A stretch of DNA of 64,000 nt from positions 1 through 64,000 of the forward strand of contig JAGIBF010000007.1 in the NCBI GenBank assembly GCA_017744515.1, in the 5' to 3' direction. Under the pieces are notes generated by a model. That model saw only the letters and a list, made by a program, of their open reading frames with translations. It made no database searches and was not told the DNA's origin. Positions 53,505 to 61,496 of the stretch are shown one piece after another. Origin of the DNA: Niastella sp. Its GTDB lineage: Bacteria; Bacteroidota; Bacteroidia; Chitinophagales; Chitinophagaceae. The position numbers and the translations under genes are program-made. Numbering within the stretch: the stretch's first letter is position 1; each line of letters starts with the position of its first letter.

Positions 53505-54791
53505 ATGAAATGGATCTGTAAAATGCTTCCGTTGGTACTCCTCGCAGGCACAGCCTATGGAAACGATACCACCCACATTAAACCCAAAATCCGCAAAGCC
53601 CCGCGCATAGAAGAAAATGGCGGCATTACCCTGCCGGATGGCTTTAAAGCTACGGTGTTTGCCGACACGGTAGGCCGTGCCAGGCACCTGGTAACCACTT
53701 CCACCGGCGATGTATACATCATGCTATTCAGGTTGAAGAACGGAAAAGGCATTTTACGGTTGCGCGACACCAACAACGATGGTGTGGCCGATCAGTCAAC
53801 CACCTTTGGCAACTACGCCGGTACTGGTATCACCATTAAGGACGGCTATTTATATGCTTCCTCCAACAAAGAGATATTCCGCTACAAACTCAACGACAAA
53901 CAGGAAGTGATCAATCCCGACCAGCCCGAAAGGATTGTGACCGGGTTGATCGATCGCGGCACCCACAACACCAAATCACTGGTGCTGGACAATACCGGCA
54001 ATATTTATGTCAACATCGGCGCTCCTTCCAATGCCTGTCAGGTGGAAGACCGCAAGAAAGGTTCCCCTTCTCCCGATCCCTGTCCGCTACTGGACTCTGT
54101 AGGCGGCGTATGGCAGTTCAAAGCCGATCAGCCAGATCAGGGTTATCACAATGGCGTTCGCTTTGCCATGGGTATCCGCAACATTGTAGGGCTGGATTGG
54201 AACAAGACCAGCAACTCCTTATTTGCCATGCAGCACGGCCGCGATAACCTGAACACCCTGTTTCCTGAAATGTACAATGAGGATGAGAGCGCTGAGTTGC
54301 CCGCAGAAGAGCTGTTCGAGATAAAGAAAGGCGACGACTTCGGCTGGCCCTATTGCTACTTCGATTGGCAGCAGGACAAGAAAGTACTGGCTCCTGAATA
54401 TGGCGGCGATAAGAAAAAGCAGGACCGCTGTGCAGACAAGAAAAAGCCTGCCTACGCATTCCCGGGCCACTGGGCGCCCAATGCCTTGTTGTTTTATACC
54501 GGCAACCAATTCCCCGAACGATATAAAAACGGTGCATTTATTGCCTTTCATGGTTCCTGGAACCGCGCACCCAAACCACAAGCTGGTTATTTTGTAGTAT
54601 TCCTGCCCTTTAAAGATGGCAAACCAAACGGTAAATACGAGATATTTGCGGATGGGTTTGCCGGTGAATCACGCGAGCCAGCCAAAGCTACCTATCGTCC
54701 CTGTGGACTGGCGCAAGGCCCCGATGGTTCACTGTACATCTCTGAGGATAAGAAAGGAAGGATCTGGAAAGTTAGTTACACTAAAAAATAA
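53505..54791 (+). CDS. Sorbosone-dehydrogenase-like beta-propeller (PQQ-type sugar dehydrogenase family)
   Basis: Secreted six-bladed propeller of the glucose/sorbosone dehydrogenase family. Seen: signal peptide MKWICKMLPLVLLAGTAYG, blades with LPDGFKATVFAD, LRDTNNDGVADQSTTFG (calcium-like DxNNDG), NPDQPERIVTGL, VRFAMGIRNIVGLDWN and HGSWNRAPKPQAGYFVVF. 428 residues. The cofactor PQQ contacts were not verified. It is followed 11 bases later by a cytochrome c that could accept its electrons. Located inside the his operon but unrelated in function. Confidence 0.82.
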   Translation: MKWICKMLPLVLLAGTAYGNDTTHIKPKIRKAPRIEENGGITLPDGFKATVFADTVGRARHLVTTSTGDVYIMLFRLKNGKGILRLRDTNNDGVADQSTTFGNYAGTGITIKDGYLYASSNKEIFRYKLNDKQEVINPDQPERIVTGLIDRGTHNTKSLVLDNTGNIYVNIGAPSNACQVEDRKKGSPSPDPCPLLDSVGGVWQFKADQPDQGYHNGVRFAMGIRNIVGLDWNKTSNSLFAMQHGRDNLNTLFPEMYNEDESAELPAEELFEIKKGDDFGWPYCYFDWQQDKKVLAPEYGGDKKKQDRCADKKKPAYAFPGHWAPNALLFYTGNQFPERYKNGAFIAFHGSWNRAPKPQAGYFVVFLPFKDGKPNGKYEIFADGFAGESREPAKATYRPCGLAQGPDGSLYISEDKKGRIWKVSYTKK

Positions 54792-54802
54792 ATACGACCG
54801 CT

Positions 54803-55216
54803 ATGCGAAAGACATTCCTGCTGATTACCTGCGCTGCTGCCTTCCTGCTGACGGCTGCACAGGTTAAACCTAAACCGGTACCTAAAAAAGTGATGGACAA
54901 TGGCAAGAAAGTATACGACACCTATTGCCTGCCCTGCCACCAGCAAGATGGCAGCGGTGTACCCAACATGACCCCCACCTTGATAAAAACAACCTGGGTA
55001 ACGGGCGATAAAACAAAGCTGGTGCAGGTGATCCTGAAAGGGTTGAAAGGAGTGGAAGTGGATGGAGAAACGTATGAGAACGTGATGGCCCCCCACGATT
55101 ACCTCACCGATCAGGAGATCGCCGACGTAACCACTTTCATTCGCAACAGTTTTGGCAACAAAGCAAGCATGCTCACGCCTGCTGAAGTAAAAGCGATCAG
55201 GGCTAAAACGAAATAA
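54803..55216 (+). CDS. Cytochrome c, monohaem, exported
   Basis: Class I cytochrome c. Seen: signal peptide MRKTFLLITCAAAFLLTAAQ, haem motif CLPCH near residues 44-48, and an axial Met in ENVMAPHDYLTD. 137 residues. It forms a pair with the dehydrogenase-like gene upstream and would carry its electrons in the periplasm. The short 11-nt gap suggests a single transcript with the his genes. Confidence 0.92.
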   Translation: MRKTFLLITCAAAFLLTAAQVKPKPVPKKVMDNGKKVYDTYCLPCHQQDGSGVPNMTPTLIKTTWVTGDKTKLVQVILKGLKGVEVDGETYENVMAPHDYLTDQEIADVTTFIRNSFGNKASMLTPAEVKAIRAKTK

Positions 55217-55222
55217 GTACAA

Positions 55223-55737
55223 GAATCCAGAATTTAGAATCCAGTATTCAGAATAGAATACTGGAAGTGAAGGGCTGATTGGTAGCATGTTAGTTCGATT
55301 GCTTAACCTCAATGAATAATTACATGCAACCAGCAAAATGTTTCGAAGATTTAATCGTATGGCAGAAAGCACACCAATTCACGATCGGTATTTACAACTA
55401 TACAAGAAGTTTTCCTCGTGAAGAAGTGTATGGCCTAACTTCGCAGTTTAGACGTTCTACAGTTTCTATAGCGGCTAATATTGCCGAAGGGTTTAAGAAG
55501 AGGGGTATAAAAGACAAGGCCAAGTTCCTGAATATTTCCCAAGGTTCATTGGAGGAGTGCAGGTACTACCTGATTTTAGCCCGGGATCTTGGTTATGGTG
55601 AGAACCAACAGTTGAAGAATTTACTCGAAGAAGTAAGCCGAATGCTTGAGTCTTATTATAGTGCTATAACAAAAGGAATTGTTTAAACATTCATAAATCT
55701 TTTTTATTCTGAATGCTGGATTCTGAATCCTGAATTC
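55223..55737. mobile_element. Four-helix-bundle cassette bounded by 33-nt inverted repeats
   Basis: Left 55223-55255 and right 55705-55737 are inverted copies with 29 of 33 bases matching, made of ATTCTGAAT words. One gene (55312-55686) lies between. The right repeat extends into further ATTCTG words to 55772. No transposase. Confidence 0.6.
55312..55686 (+). CDS. Four-helix-bundle protein (23S rRNA intervening-sequence protein family)
   Basis: Member of the four-helix-bundle family first seen in intervening sequences of 23S rRNA genes. Seen: FEDLIVWQKAHQFTIGIYNYT, GLTSQFRRSTVSIAANIAEGFKKR, FLNISQGSLEECRYYL and LLEEVSRMLESYYSAI, the four helices in order. 124 residues. It lies outside any rRNA gene here, between the cytochrome and hisB. 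Function unknown; its small size and repeats fit a spreading cassette. Confidence 0.9.
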   Translation: MNNYMQPAKCFEDLIVWQKAHQFTIGIYNYTRSFPREEVYGLTSQFRRSTVSIAANIAEGFKKRGIKDKAKFLNISQGSLEECRYYLILARDLGYGENQQLKNLLEEVSRMLESYYSAITKGIV

Positions 55738-55783
55738 TTATTCTGTATTCTGTCTCCTGTATTCTGTATTCTAAATTTTCTAC

Positions 55784-56923
55784 ATGAAGAGAGTGCTATT
55801 CATCGACCGCGACGGTACATTGATCAACGAAGCTCCACCAACGTACCAACTGGATTCCTATGAGAAGCTGACCTTTTATCCTGGTATGTTTGAATACATG
55901 GGCCGTATCGCCCGCGAGTTCGATTACGAACTGGTGATCGTGACCAACCAGGATGGACTGGGTACTGAAGCTTTTCCGGAAGATACATTCTGGCCCTTGC
56001 ACAACCTTGTGATGAAGAGCCTTGAAGGCGAAGGCATTCACTTCAGCGCTACCTATATCGACCGCTCATTCCCCAAAGACAATGCACCTACCCGCAAGCC
56101 GGGTACGGGCATGCTGACGCAATACCTCAATAACCCGAATTACGATATTGCCAACTCATATGTGATCGGTGACCGCATCACCGATGTACAACTGGCCAAG
56201 AACATGGGTTGTAAAGCCATCTGGCTGAACAATGATTCTTCGCTCGGTGCTGGTGAGATCAAGGATAAAGTAGCCGAGTTGCAGCCAGTAATTGCACTGG
56301 AAACCACGAAGTGGAGTGATATCTATACTTATCTACGTCTCGGCCTCCGCCAGGTAATACACGAACGCAATACCAGCGAAACACAGATCAAGATCGAGCT
56401 GAATGTAGACGGTAGCGGCAAGGCACGGATCATAACAGGGCTGGGTTTCTTTGATCATATGCTTGATCAGATCGCCCGTCATGGCAAGATGGACCTTACC
56501 ATCCGCGCCAATGGCGACCTGCACATCGATGAGCACCACACGATTGAAGATACAGGCATTGCATTGGGAGAAGCGTTTGCGCAGGCACTGGCTGATAAAC
56601 GTGGCATGGAACGTTATGGATTTGCCTTACCAATGGACGAAGCAGATGCCAAAGTGCTGATTGATTTTGGTGGCCGCAACTGGATCGTGTGGAATGCGGA
56701 GTTCAAAAGAGAAAGAATAGGAGAGATGCCTACTGAGATGTTCTTCCACTTCTTCAAATCATTCTCAGATGCCGCCAAATGCAACCTGCATATCGAATGC
56801 CACGGCGACAATGAGCACCATAAAATAGAAGCGATCTTCAAAGCGTTCGCCAAAGCCATCCGCATGGCAGTAAAGCGCGATCCGCTGAGTAATTATCTGC
56901 CAAGCACAAAAGGAGTACTCTAA
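55784..56923 (+). CDS. hisB: Bifunctional histidinol-phosphatase / imidazoleglycerol-phosphate dehydratase
   Basis: HisB carrying both steps of histidine synthesis: N-terminal HAD-type phosphatase with DRDGTL at residues 7-12 and [12 protein letters not shown], and C-terminal dehydratase from about 190 with [30 protein letters not shown] and [16 protein letters not shown] (metal-binding His motifs). 379 residues. hisHAFIE do not follow, so the operon is split. Confidence 0.96.
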   Translation: MKRVLFIDRDGTLINEAPPTYQLDSYEKLTFYPGMFEYMGRIAREFDYELVIVTNQDGLGTEAFPEDTFWPLHNLVMKSLEGEGIHFSATYIDRSFPKDNAPTRKPGTGMLTQYLNNPNYDIANSYVIGDRITDVQLAKNMGCKAIWLNNDSSLGAGEIKDKVAELQPVIALETTKWSDIYTYLRLGLRQVIHERNTSETQIKIELNVDGSGKARIITGLGFFDHMLDQIARHGKMDLTIRANGDLHIDEHHTIEDTGIALGEAFAQALADKRGMERYGFALPMDEADAKVLIDFGGRNWIVWNAEFKRERIGEMPTEMFFHFFKSFSDAAKCNLHIECHGDNEHHKIEAIFKAFAKAIRMAVKRDPLSNYLPSTKGVL

Positions 56924-56934
56924 TTACGAATATA

Positions 56935-56988
56935 GAATTTAGTATTTCGAATTGTTGCCGCGATGCAGGAATTCGAAATACTAAATCC
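56935..56988. terminator. Long inverted repeat between hisB and a convergent acetyltransferase
   Basis: 19-bp arms (56935-56953 and 56970-56988) with one mismatch and a 16-nt loop. It can end both transcripts; no T run. Confidence 0.6.
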
Positions 56989-56999
56989 TGAATCCGAAA

Positions 57000-57281
57000 T
57001 TACACCAGTACATCCTGCCATTCCTTCATCCTGTCGAATACCGACTTGGCGAAAGGACAAAGCGGGATGATCTTGATATTGTTGGTGCGTGCATATTCTA
57101 CAGCCGCATAAACGAGTTGTTTACCGATCCCCTTCCCTGAAAGAGATTCATCTACCTCTGTATGCTCTATTAGCATTTGGCCTGGATTGGGTGTCGAGTA
57201 CACCATTTCAGCCAGCATCTTACCTTCCTGCTCTACGTAGAACAGACTCTTTACTTTCCCTTCCCTGTGTTGGATTAGCAT
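57000..57281 (-). CDS. Small GNAT-type N-acetyltransferase (YjdJ-like)
   Basis: Single-domain acetyltransferase of the short GNAT family (PF14542 type). Seen: LFYVEQEGKMLAEMVYS, HTEVDESLSGKGIGKQLV (acetyl-CoA loop G-x-G-x-G/Q) and IIPLCPFAKSVF. 93 residues from ATG 57281; an in-frame Met at 57368 is less likely. It lies convergent to hisB and divergent from the trp leader. Substrate unknown. Confidence 0.8.
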   Translation of the reverse strand: MLIQHREGKVKSLFYVEQEGKMLAEMVYSTPNPGQMLIEHTEVDESLSGKGIGKQLVYAAVEYARTNNIKIIPLCPFAKSVFDRMKEWQDVLV

Positions 57282-57399
57282 CTTTGAAAATATTAGCCAT
57301 AAAGATAAATCATTGACGGTTATATAGTAGCAAAGGGCCGCCATACGGGCATTCTGGTGTATTAACATTTTATTGCATGCAGCCCGGTTTGGATTTTTT

Positions 57400-57430
57400 T
57401 TGGCAAAATGGAATTGCTACTGCATATTTG
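57400..57430 (+). promoter_or_regulatory. Promoter of the trp operon (TTG-N20-CATATTTG)
   Basis: TTG at 57400-57402 and a one-mismatch -7 box CATATTTG at 57423-57430. Transcription would start within a few bases of the leader ATG at 57435. Confidence 0.6.
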
Positions 57431-57434
57431 CAAT

Positions 57435-57497
57435 ATGGTACTGAACAAACAAAATAATCAGTGGTGGTGGCATACAAACTCTAACCGGGGCTTGTAA
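57435..57497 (+). CDS. trpL: Trp operon leader peptide (20 aa, Trp-Trp-Trp)
   Basis: Reads MVLNKQNNQWWWHTNSNRGL and stops at TAA 57495. Three consecutive TGG codons lie at 57462-57470. It is the counterpart of the his leader 8 kb upstream, placed between a promoter and a U-run terminator, ahead of trpE. No untranslated leader of useful length precedes the ATG. Confidence 0.85.
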   Translation: MVLNKQNNQWWWHTNSNRGL

Positions 57498-57558
57498 CGC
57501 TGCTATTGTTGTTTATGACACTATATTCAGAGGCCCCGATGTTTAATCGGGGCTTTTT
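57487..57558 (+). promoter_or_regulatory. Transcription attenuator of the trp operon
   Basis: Terminator: GCCCCGAT (57533-57540), loop GTTTA, ATCGGGGC (57546-57553), T5 to 57558. Antiterminator: CGGGGCTT (57487-57494), inside the last leader codons, can pair with AGGCCCCG (57531-57538). A ribosome reaching the stop covers this stretch and lets the terminator form; one stalled at Trp codons leaves it free. Confidence 0.8.
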
Positions 57559-57603
57559 GTTTTTAATATTTATCAATAATTAATTCTTTCCGAGGGACCA
57601 GGC

Positions 57604-59022
57604 ATGAAAAAAATAGCCATTCAGACGAACTGTAAAAAGATGCTGGCCGATGTATTTACACCAGTAGGTATTTACCTGCGTGTGCGCGATCGCTTCCGCG
57701 ATACGGTACTGCTGGAAAGCACCGACCACCATGCGGCCGAGAACAGCTATTCCTTTATTTGTATCAATGCCATTGCAGGTATGGAGATATCCTCCACCCG
57801 CAGCATCGAGTTCAAATGGCCCGGAGAAACACCTGAAAGAATTGACGTAAAAGATGTGCAGCAGGTACCGCAGCTACTGTGGAACTTCATGCAGCGCTTC
57901 GAAGTCACCGGCAACGGTTCCAAAGAAAGCCGCTTTGCGCAGGGGCTCTATGGCTACACTACTTTCGATGCCGTACAGTTCTTCGATACGATACAGTTGA
58001 AGTCGGGAACTACAACACCCGATATTCCCCTCATGCGCTATCGCCTCTACCAGTATGTTATCGTGATCAATCACTACAAAGACGAGCTGTTCATTTGCGA
58101 GAATGTGATCAAGGGATTGGAAAGCGATATGTCGGTAGTGGAATCGCTCATTCGCAGCAAAGACGTACCAGTATATCCTTTCAAAGCAGAAGGCGAGGAA
58201 ATATCCAATATGACGGACGAGGCCTACCGCGATATGGTCACCAAAGGCATCCAGAGCTGTTTCCGCGGAGATGTATTCCAGATCGTACTGAGCCGCCGCT
58301 TCCAGCAATCCTTCCGCGGCGATGAGTTCAACGTATACCGCGCCCTCCGCAGCATCAACCCTTCCCCTTATCTCTTCTTCTTCGATTACGGTGATTATAA
58401 ATTACTGGGTTCTTCCCCCGAATCACAAATACTCATTCAACAAGGAAAAGCGATCGTGCATCCGATTGCCGGTACTTTTAAACGTACAGGCGATGATGAT
58501 ATCGACAAGCAAGAGGCAGACCGCTTACTGAAAGATGCCAAAGAAAATGCAGAGCACGTGATGCTGGTAGACCTTGCCCGCAACGACCTGAGCAGGGTAT
58601 GTGATGAAGTGACTGTACAGCATTACCGGCAAGTCCAATTCTATAGCCACGTGATACACCTGGTGAGTGAAGTAACCGGCAAAGTACGTCCCGATAGCAA
58701 TCCCTTTGAACTAATGGCCAAAACATTCCCGGCCGGCACATTGAGTGGTGCTCCCAAGTTCAGGGCGATGGAACTGATAGATGGCTATGAACCTACAACC
58801 CGTAGCTACTATGGCGGTGCCATTGGTTTTATGGGATTCGACGGCACCTGCGTACATGCCATCATGATCCGCACCTTCCTGAGCAGGCAAAACACTTTAT
58901 ACTATCAGGCAGGAGCTGGAGTAGTAGCCGCCAGCAAACCCGAAAGCGAGTTGCAGGAAGTAAACAACAAGCTCGGCGCTTTGAAGAAAGCCATTGTTTT
59001 CGCAGAAGAAGTATCTAAATAA
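57604..59022 (+). CDS. trpE: Anthranilate synthase component I
   Basis: Makes anthranilate from chorismate with ammonia supplied by TrpG. Seen: FVCINAIAGMEI-type N-terminal region (feedback site area), PSPYLFFFDYGDYKLLGSSPE, IVHPIAGTFKRTGDDDIDKQEA, ENAEHVMLVDLARNDLSRVC, FPAGTLSGAPKFRAMELID and YYGGAIGFMGFDGTC. 472 residues. First gene of the attenuator-controlled trp operon. Confidence 0.97.
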   Translation: MKKIAIQTNCKKMLADVFTPVGIYLRVRDRFRDTVLLESTDHHAAENSYSFICINAIAGMEISSTRSIEFKWPGETPERIDVKDVQQVPQLLWNFMQRFEVTGNGSKESRFAQGLYGYTTFDAVQFFDTIQLKSGTTTPDIPLMRYRLYQYVIVINHYKDELFICENVIKGLESDMSVVESLIRSKDVPVYPFKAEGEEISNMTDEAYRDMVTKGIQSCFRGDVFQIVLSRRFQQSFRGDEFNVYRALRSINPSPYLFFFDYGDYKLLGSSPESQILIQQGKAIVHPIAGTFKRTGDDDIDKQEADRLLKDAKENAEHVMLVDLARNDLSRVCDEVTVQHYRQVQFYSHVIHLVSEVTGKVRPDSNPFELMAKTFPAGTLSGAPKFRAMELIDGYEPTTRSYYGGAIGFMGFDGTCVHAIMIRTFLSRQNTLYYQAGAGVVAASKPESELQEVNNKLGALKKAIVFAEEVSK

Positions 59023-59042
59023 CAGCTCTAAAAACATATACA

Positions 59043-59615
59043 TTGACCCGGATATTAGTTTTTGACAATTACGATTCATTCACGTACAACCTGGTACACC
59101 TCGTAGAGAAGATACTGCACCAGAAAGTAGAAGTATTTCGTAACGACCAGCTGCCGCTGGAGAAAGTAAAGGACTATGATAAGATCATCCTGTCGCCCGG
59201 TCCGGGCATTCCGGAAGAAGCAGGCCTGTTGCTGCCGTTGATCAAAGAATACGCCGCTACCAAATCCATCCTGGGTGTATGCCTTGGCCACCAGGCCATC
59301 GGAGAAGCATTTGGTGGCAAGCTTACCAACCTCAGCACGGTGTACCACGGCGTAGCCACTCCCTGTCAGGTGATCAATGCCAAAGCGCCCCTCTTTGCAG
59401 GCTTGCCGGCAGAGATCGAAGTAGGTCGATACCACAGCTGGGTAATAAGTGAAGAAGGGTTCCCCAAAGACCTCGAGATCACAGCCCGCGAAGCCAACAA
59501 TTACATCATGGCATTGCAACATAAAAAGTACGACGTACAAGGCGTACAGTTTCACCCCGAAAGTGTGCTGACACCCATGGGCGAACAGATATTACGTAAC
59601 TGGTTGAAAAACTAA
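59043..59615 (+). CDS. trpG: Anthranilate synthase component II (glutamine amidotransferase)
   Basis: Class I glutamine amidotransferase subunit. Seen: VFDNYDSFTYNLVHLVE, LSPGPGIPEEAG, the nucleophile Cys in GVCLGHQAIGEAFGG, and the His-Glu pair in GVQFHPESVLTPMG. 190 residues. The start is a TTG codon at 59043; no ATG is available near this natural N-terminus. Starts 21 bases after trpE. Confidence 0.96.
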   Translation: MTRILVFDNYDSFTYNLVHLVEKILHQKVEVFRNDQLPLEKVKDYDKIILSPGPGIPEEAGLLLPLIKEYAATKSILGVCLGHQAIGEAFGGKLTNLSTVYHGVATPCQVINAKAPLFAGLPAEIEVGRYHSWVISEEGFPKDLEITAREANNYIMALQHKKYDVQGVQFHPESVLTPMGEQILRNWLKN

Positions 59616-59617
59616 TT

Positions 59618-60610
59618 ATGAAAAAGATTTTACAACTGTTATTCGAACACAAAACCCTTAGCAGGGCCACTGCCAAAGAAGTCCTGGTCAACATTGGCAA
59701 AGGTGTATACAACGAACATGAAGTAACAGCCTTCATGACAGTATACCTGATGCGCAGTATTACCATCGAAGAGCTGCAAGGCTTCCAGGATGCTTTGCTG
59801 GAATTGTGTGTGCGCATAGACCTCAATGGGCATGCTACGATCGATATTGTAGGAACCGGCGGCGATGGTAAGAACACCTTCAACATTTCTACCCTGTCTT
59901 GCTTTGTAGTAGCGGGCACCGGACAAAAAGTGGCCAAGCATGGTAACTACGGAGCTTCCTCTATCAGCGGAGCCTCCAACGTAATGGAACAGCTGGGCTA
60001 TAAGTTCAAGAACACTTCCGGCCAATTGAAGAAAGAAGTAGAAGAAGCGAATATCTGCTTCCTGCATGCACCCTTGTTTCACCCTGCTTTAAAAACAGTA
60101 GGGCCTATCAGGAAGAATCTGGGCGTACGTACCTTCTTCAATATGCTGGGGCCAATGGTGAATCCCGCCAATCCCGCTTTCCAGCTGGTAGGCGTGTACA
60201 ACCTTGAAATGGCACGTATTTACAACTATCTTTTGCAGCAATCAGGCAAAGCATTTACCATCATACATGGCCTGGATGGCTACGACGAAATATCGCTCAC
60301 CAATGATACCAAAGTGATCACCAACACCGGCGAGCGGGTGATGACGCCCGAGCAACTGGGCAAACGCATGGTGATGCCAATGGATATCTTTGGAGGCAAT
60401 ACGGTAGATGAGGCAGCCAAAATATTTATGAAGATATTGAATCGCGAAGGCACATGGTCGCAGAACGCCGTGGTACTGGCAAACGCGGCAATGGCCCTGC
60501 ATTGCACGGGCAATTATAAAAAATACGACGATGCATATGCCGCAGCAGTCGACAGCCTCGAAAGCGGAAAAGCAAAAGCAGCGCTGGATAAGCTGGTAGC
60601 ATTGCAGTAG
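59618..60610 (+). CDS. trpD: Anthranilate phosphoribosyltransferase
   Basis: Transfers phosphoribose from PRPP to anthranilate. Seen: IVGTGGDGKNTFNISTLS (PRPP loop), KHGNYGASSISGASNVMEQLGY, and MLGPMVNPANPAFQLVGVYN. 330 residues. Starts 2 bases after the trpG stop, so probably translationally coupled. Confidence 0.97.
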   Translation: MKKILQLLFEHKTLSRATAKEVLVNIGKGVYNEHEVTAFMTVYLMRSITIEELQGFQDALLELCVRIDLNGHATIDIVGTGGDGKNTFNISTLSCFVVAGTGQKVAKHGNYGASSISGASNVMEQLGYKFKNTSGQLKKEVEEANICFLHAPLFHPALKTVGPIRKNLGVRTFFNMLGPMVNPANPAFQLVGVYNLEMARIYNYLLQQSGKAFTIIHGLDGYDEISLTNDTKVITNTGERVMTPEQLGKRMVMPMDIFGGNTVDEAAKIFMKILNREGTWSQNAVVLANAAMALHCTGNYKKYDDAYAAAVDSLESGKAKAALDKLVALQ

Positions 60611-60660
60611 GTTTACAAGTTGATTGATTGAAAGTTGATAAGCGAATACATAAAAACACA

Positions 60661-61440
60661 ATGAACATTCTCGATAAAATAATAGAACACAAAAAGGTTG
60701 AAGTAGCAGCGCGCAAAGCCGTAACAAGCCTCGCTGAGCTGGAAAAGAGCCCGGCCTTTACCCGTTCCGTATTTTCCCTGAAACAGTCACTCCTCGATGA
60801 TAGCAAAACAGGCATCATTGCCGAGTTTAAAAGAAAGTCGCCCTCGAAAGGAATTATCAATGGCGACGCGGATGTGGTGGCGGTAACAACAGCTTATGCC
60901 CAACATGGTGCGTCAGGCTTGTCTGTACTCACCGACACCGATTTCTTTGGCGGCAGCACAGAAGACCTGGTAAAAGCCCGGGTAAACCCAATACCGGTTC
61001 TGCGAAAGGAATTTATTATAGACGAATACCAGATTGTAGAAGCAAAAGCAATGGGCGCTGACGTAATTTTGCTGATCGCAGCCTGCCTGACACCGGCTGA
61101 AGTGAAGCGACTGGCTACCTTTGCCCAAAGCCTGCAGCTGGAAGTGCTGCTGGAGCTGCACGACGAAGAAGAGCTGGAGCATGTTTGCGATGAAACCGTA
61201 TTGGTCGGGATCAATAACCGCAACCTGAAGACCTTTGCGGTAGATATCGAGCGCAGCCTGGCAATGGCACAGCGCATCCCGGCCGGTAAAGTGAAGATCG
61301 CAGAAAGCGGTATCTCTGCAGTAGAGAATATTCGCCTGTTCAGGGATAATGGATTCCGTGGTTTCCTCATCGGGGAAAATTTCATGAAAGAACCCAATCC
61401 CGGCCTTGCCTTTGAAAAGTTCGTTAAAGCCCTTTCCTGA
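60661..61440 (+). CDS. trpC: Indole-3-glycerol phosphate synthase
   Basis: Closes the indole ring from CdRP. Seen: ILDKIIEHKKVEVAARKA, EFKRKSPSKGIIN, LSVLTDTDFFGGS, PVLRKEFIIDEYQI, GINNRNLKTFAVD and AESGISAVENIRLFRD. 259 residues from ATG 60661; an in-frame Met at 60628 lies in the intergenic stretch. Beta-alpha barrel, separate from TrpF here. Confidence 0.97.
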   Translation: MNILDKIIEHKKVEVAARKAVTSLAELEKSPAFTRSVFSLKQSLLDDSKTGIIAEFKRKSPSKGIINGDADVVAVTTAYAQHGASGLSVLTDTDFFGGSTEDLVKARVNPIPVLRKEFIIDEYQIVEAKAMGADVILLIAACLTPAEVKRLATFAQSLQLEVLLELHDEEELEHVCDETVLVGINNRNLKTFAVDIERSLAMAQRIPAGKVKIAESGISAVENIRLFRDNGFRGFLIGENFMKEPNPGLAFEKFVKALS

Positions 61441-61496
61441 AAAGGACCGGCGATTGATTTGCCAGATAATGACTAACACTTAAAATCTGACAGTAC

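Larger units (their letters stand above)
57282..57603. other. Intergenic region holding the trp promoter and attenuator
   Basis: 322 bases between the divergent acetyltransferase and trpE. Contains the promoter at 57400-57430, the leader peptide at 57435-57497 and the terminator at 57533-57558. The remainder is AT-rich. Confidence 0.7.

Noticed and set aside
55312-55686. Intervening sequence of a 23S rRNA gene
   Set aside because: The protein family matches, but no rRNA sequence is present on either side.
57000-57368. Longer acetyltransferase starting at 57368
   Set aside because: The extra 29 residues lie before the conserved fold, have no counterpart in the family and run through the likely promoter; ATG 57281 fits better.
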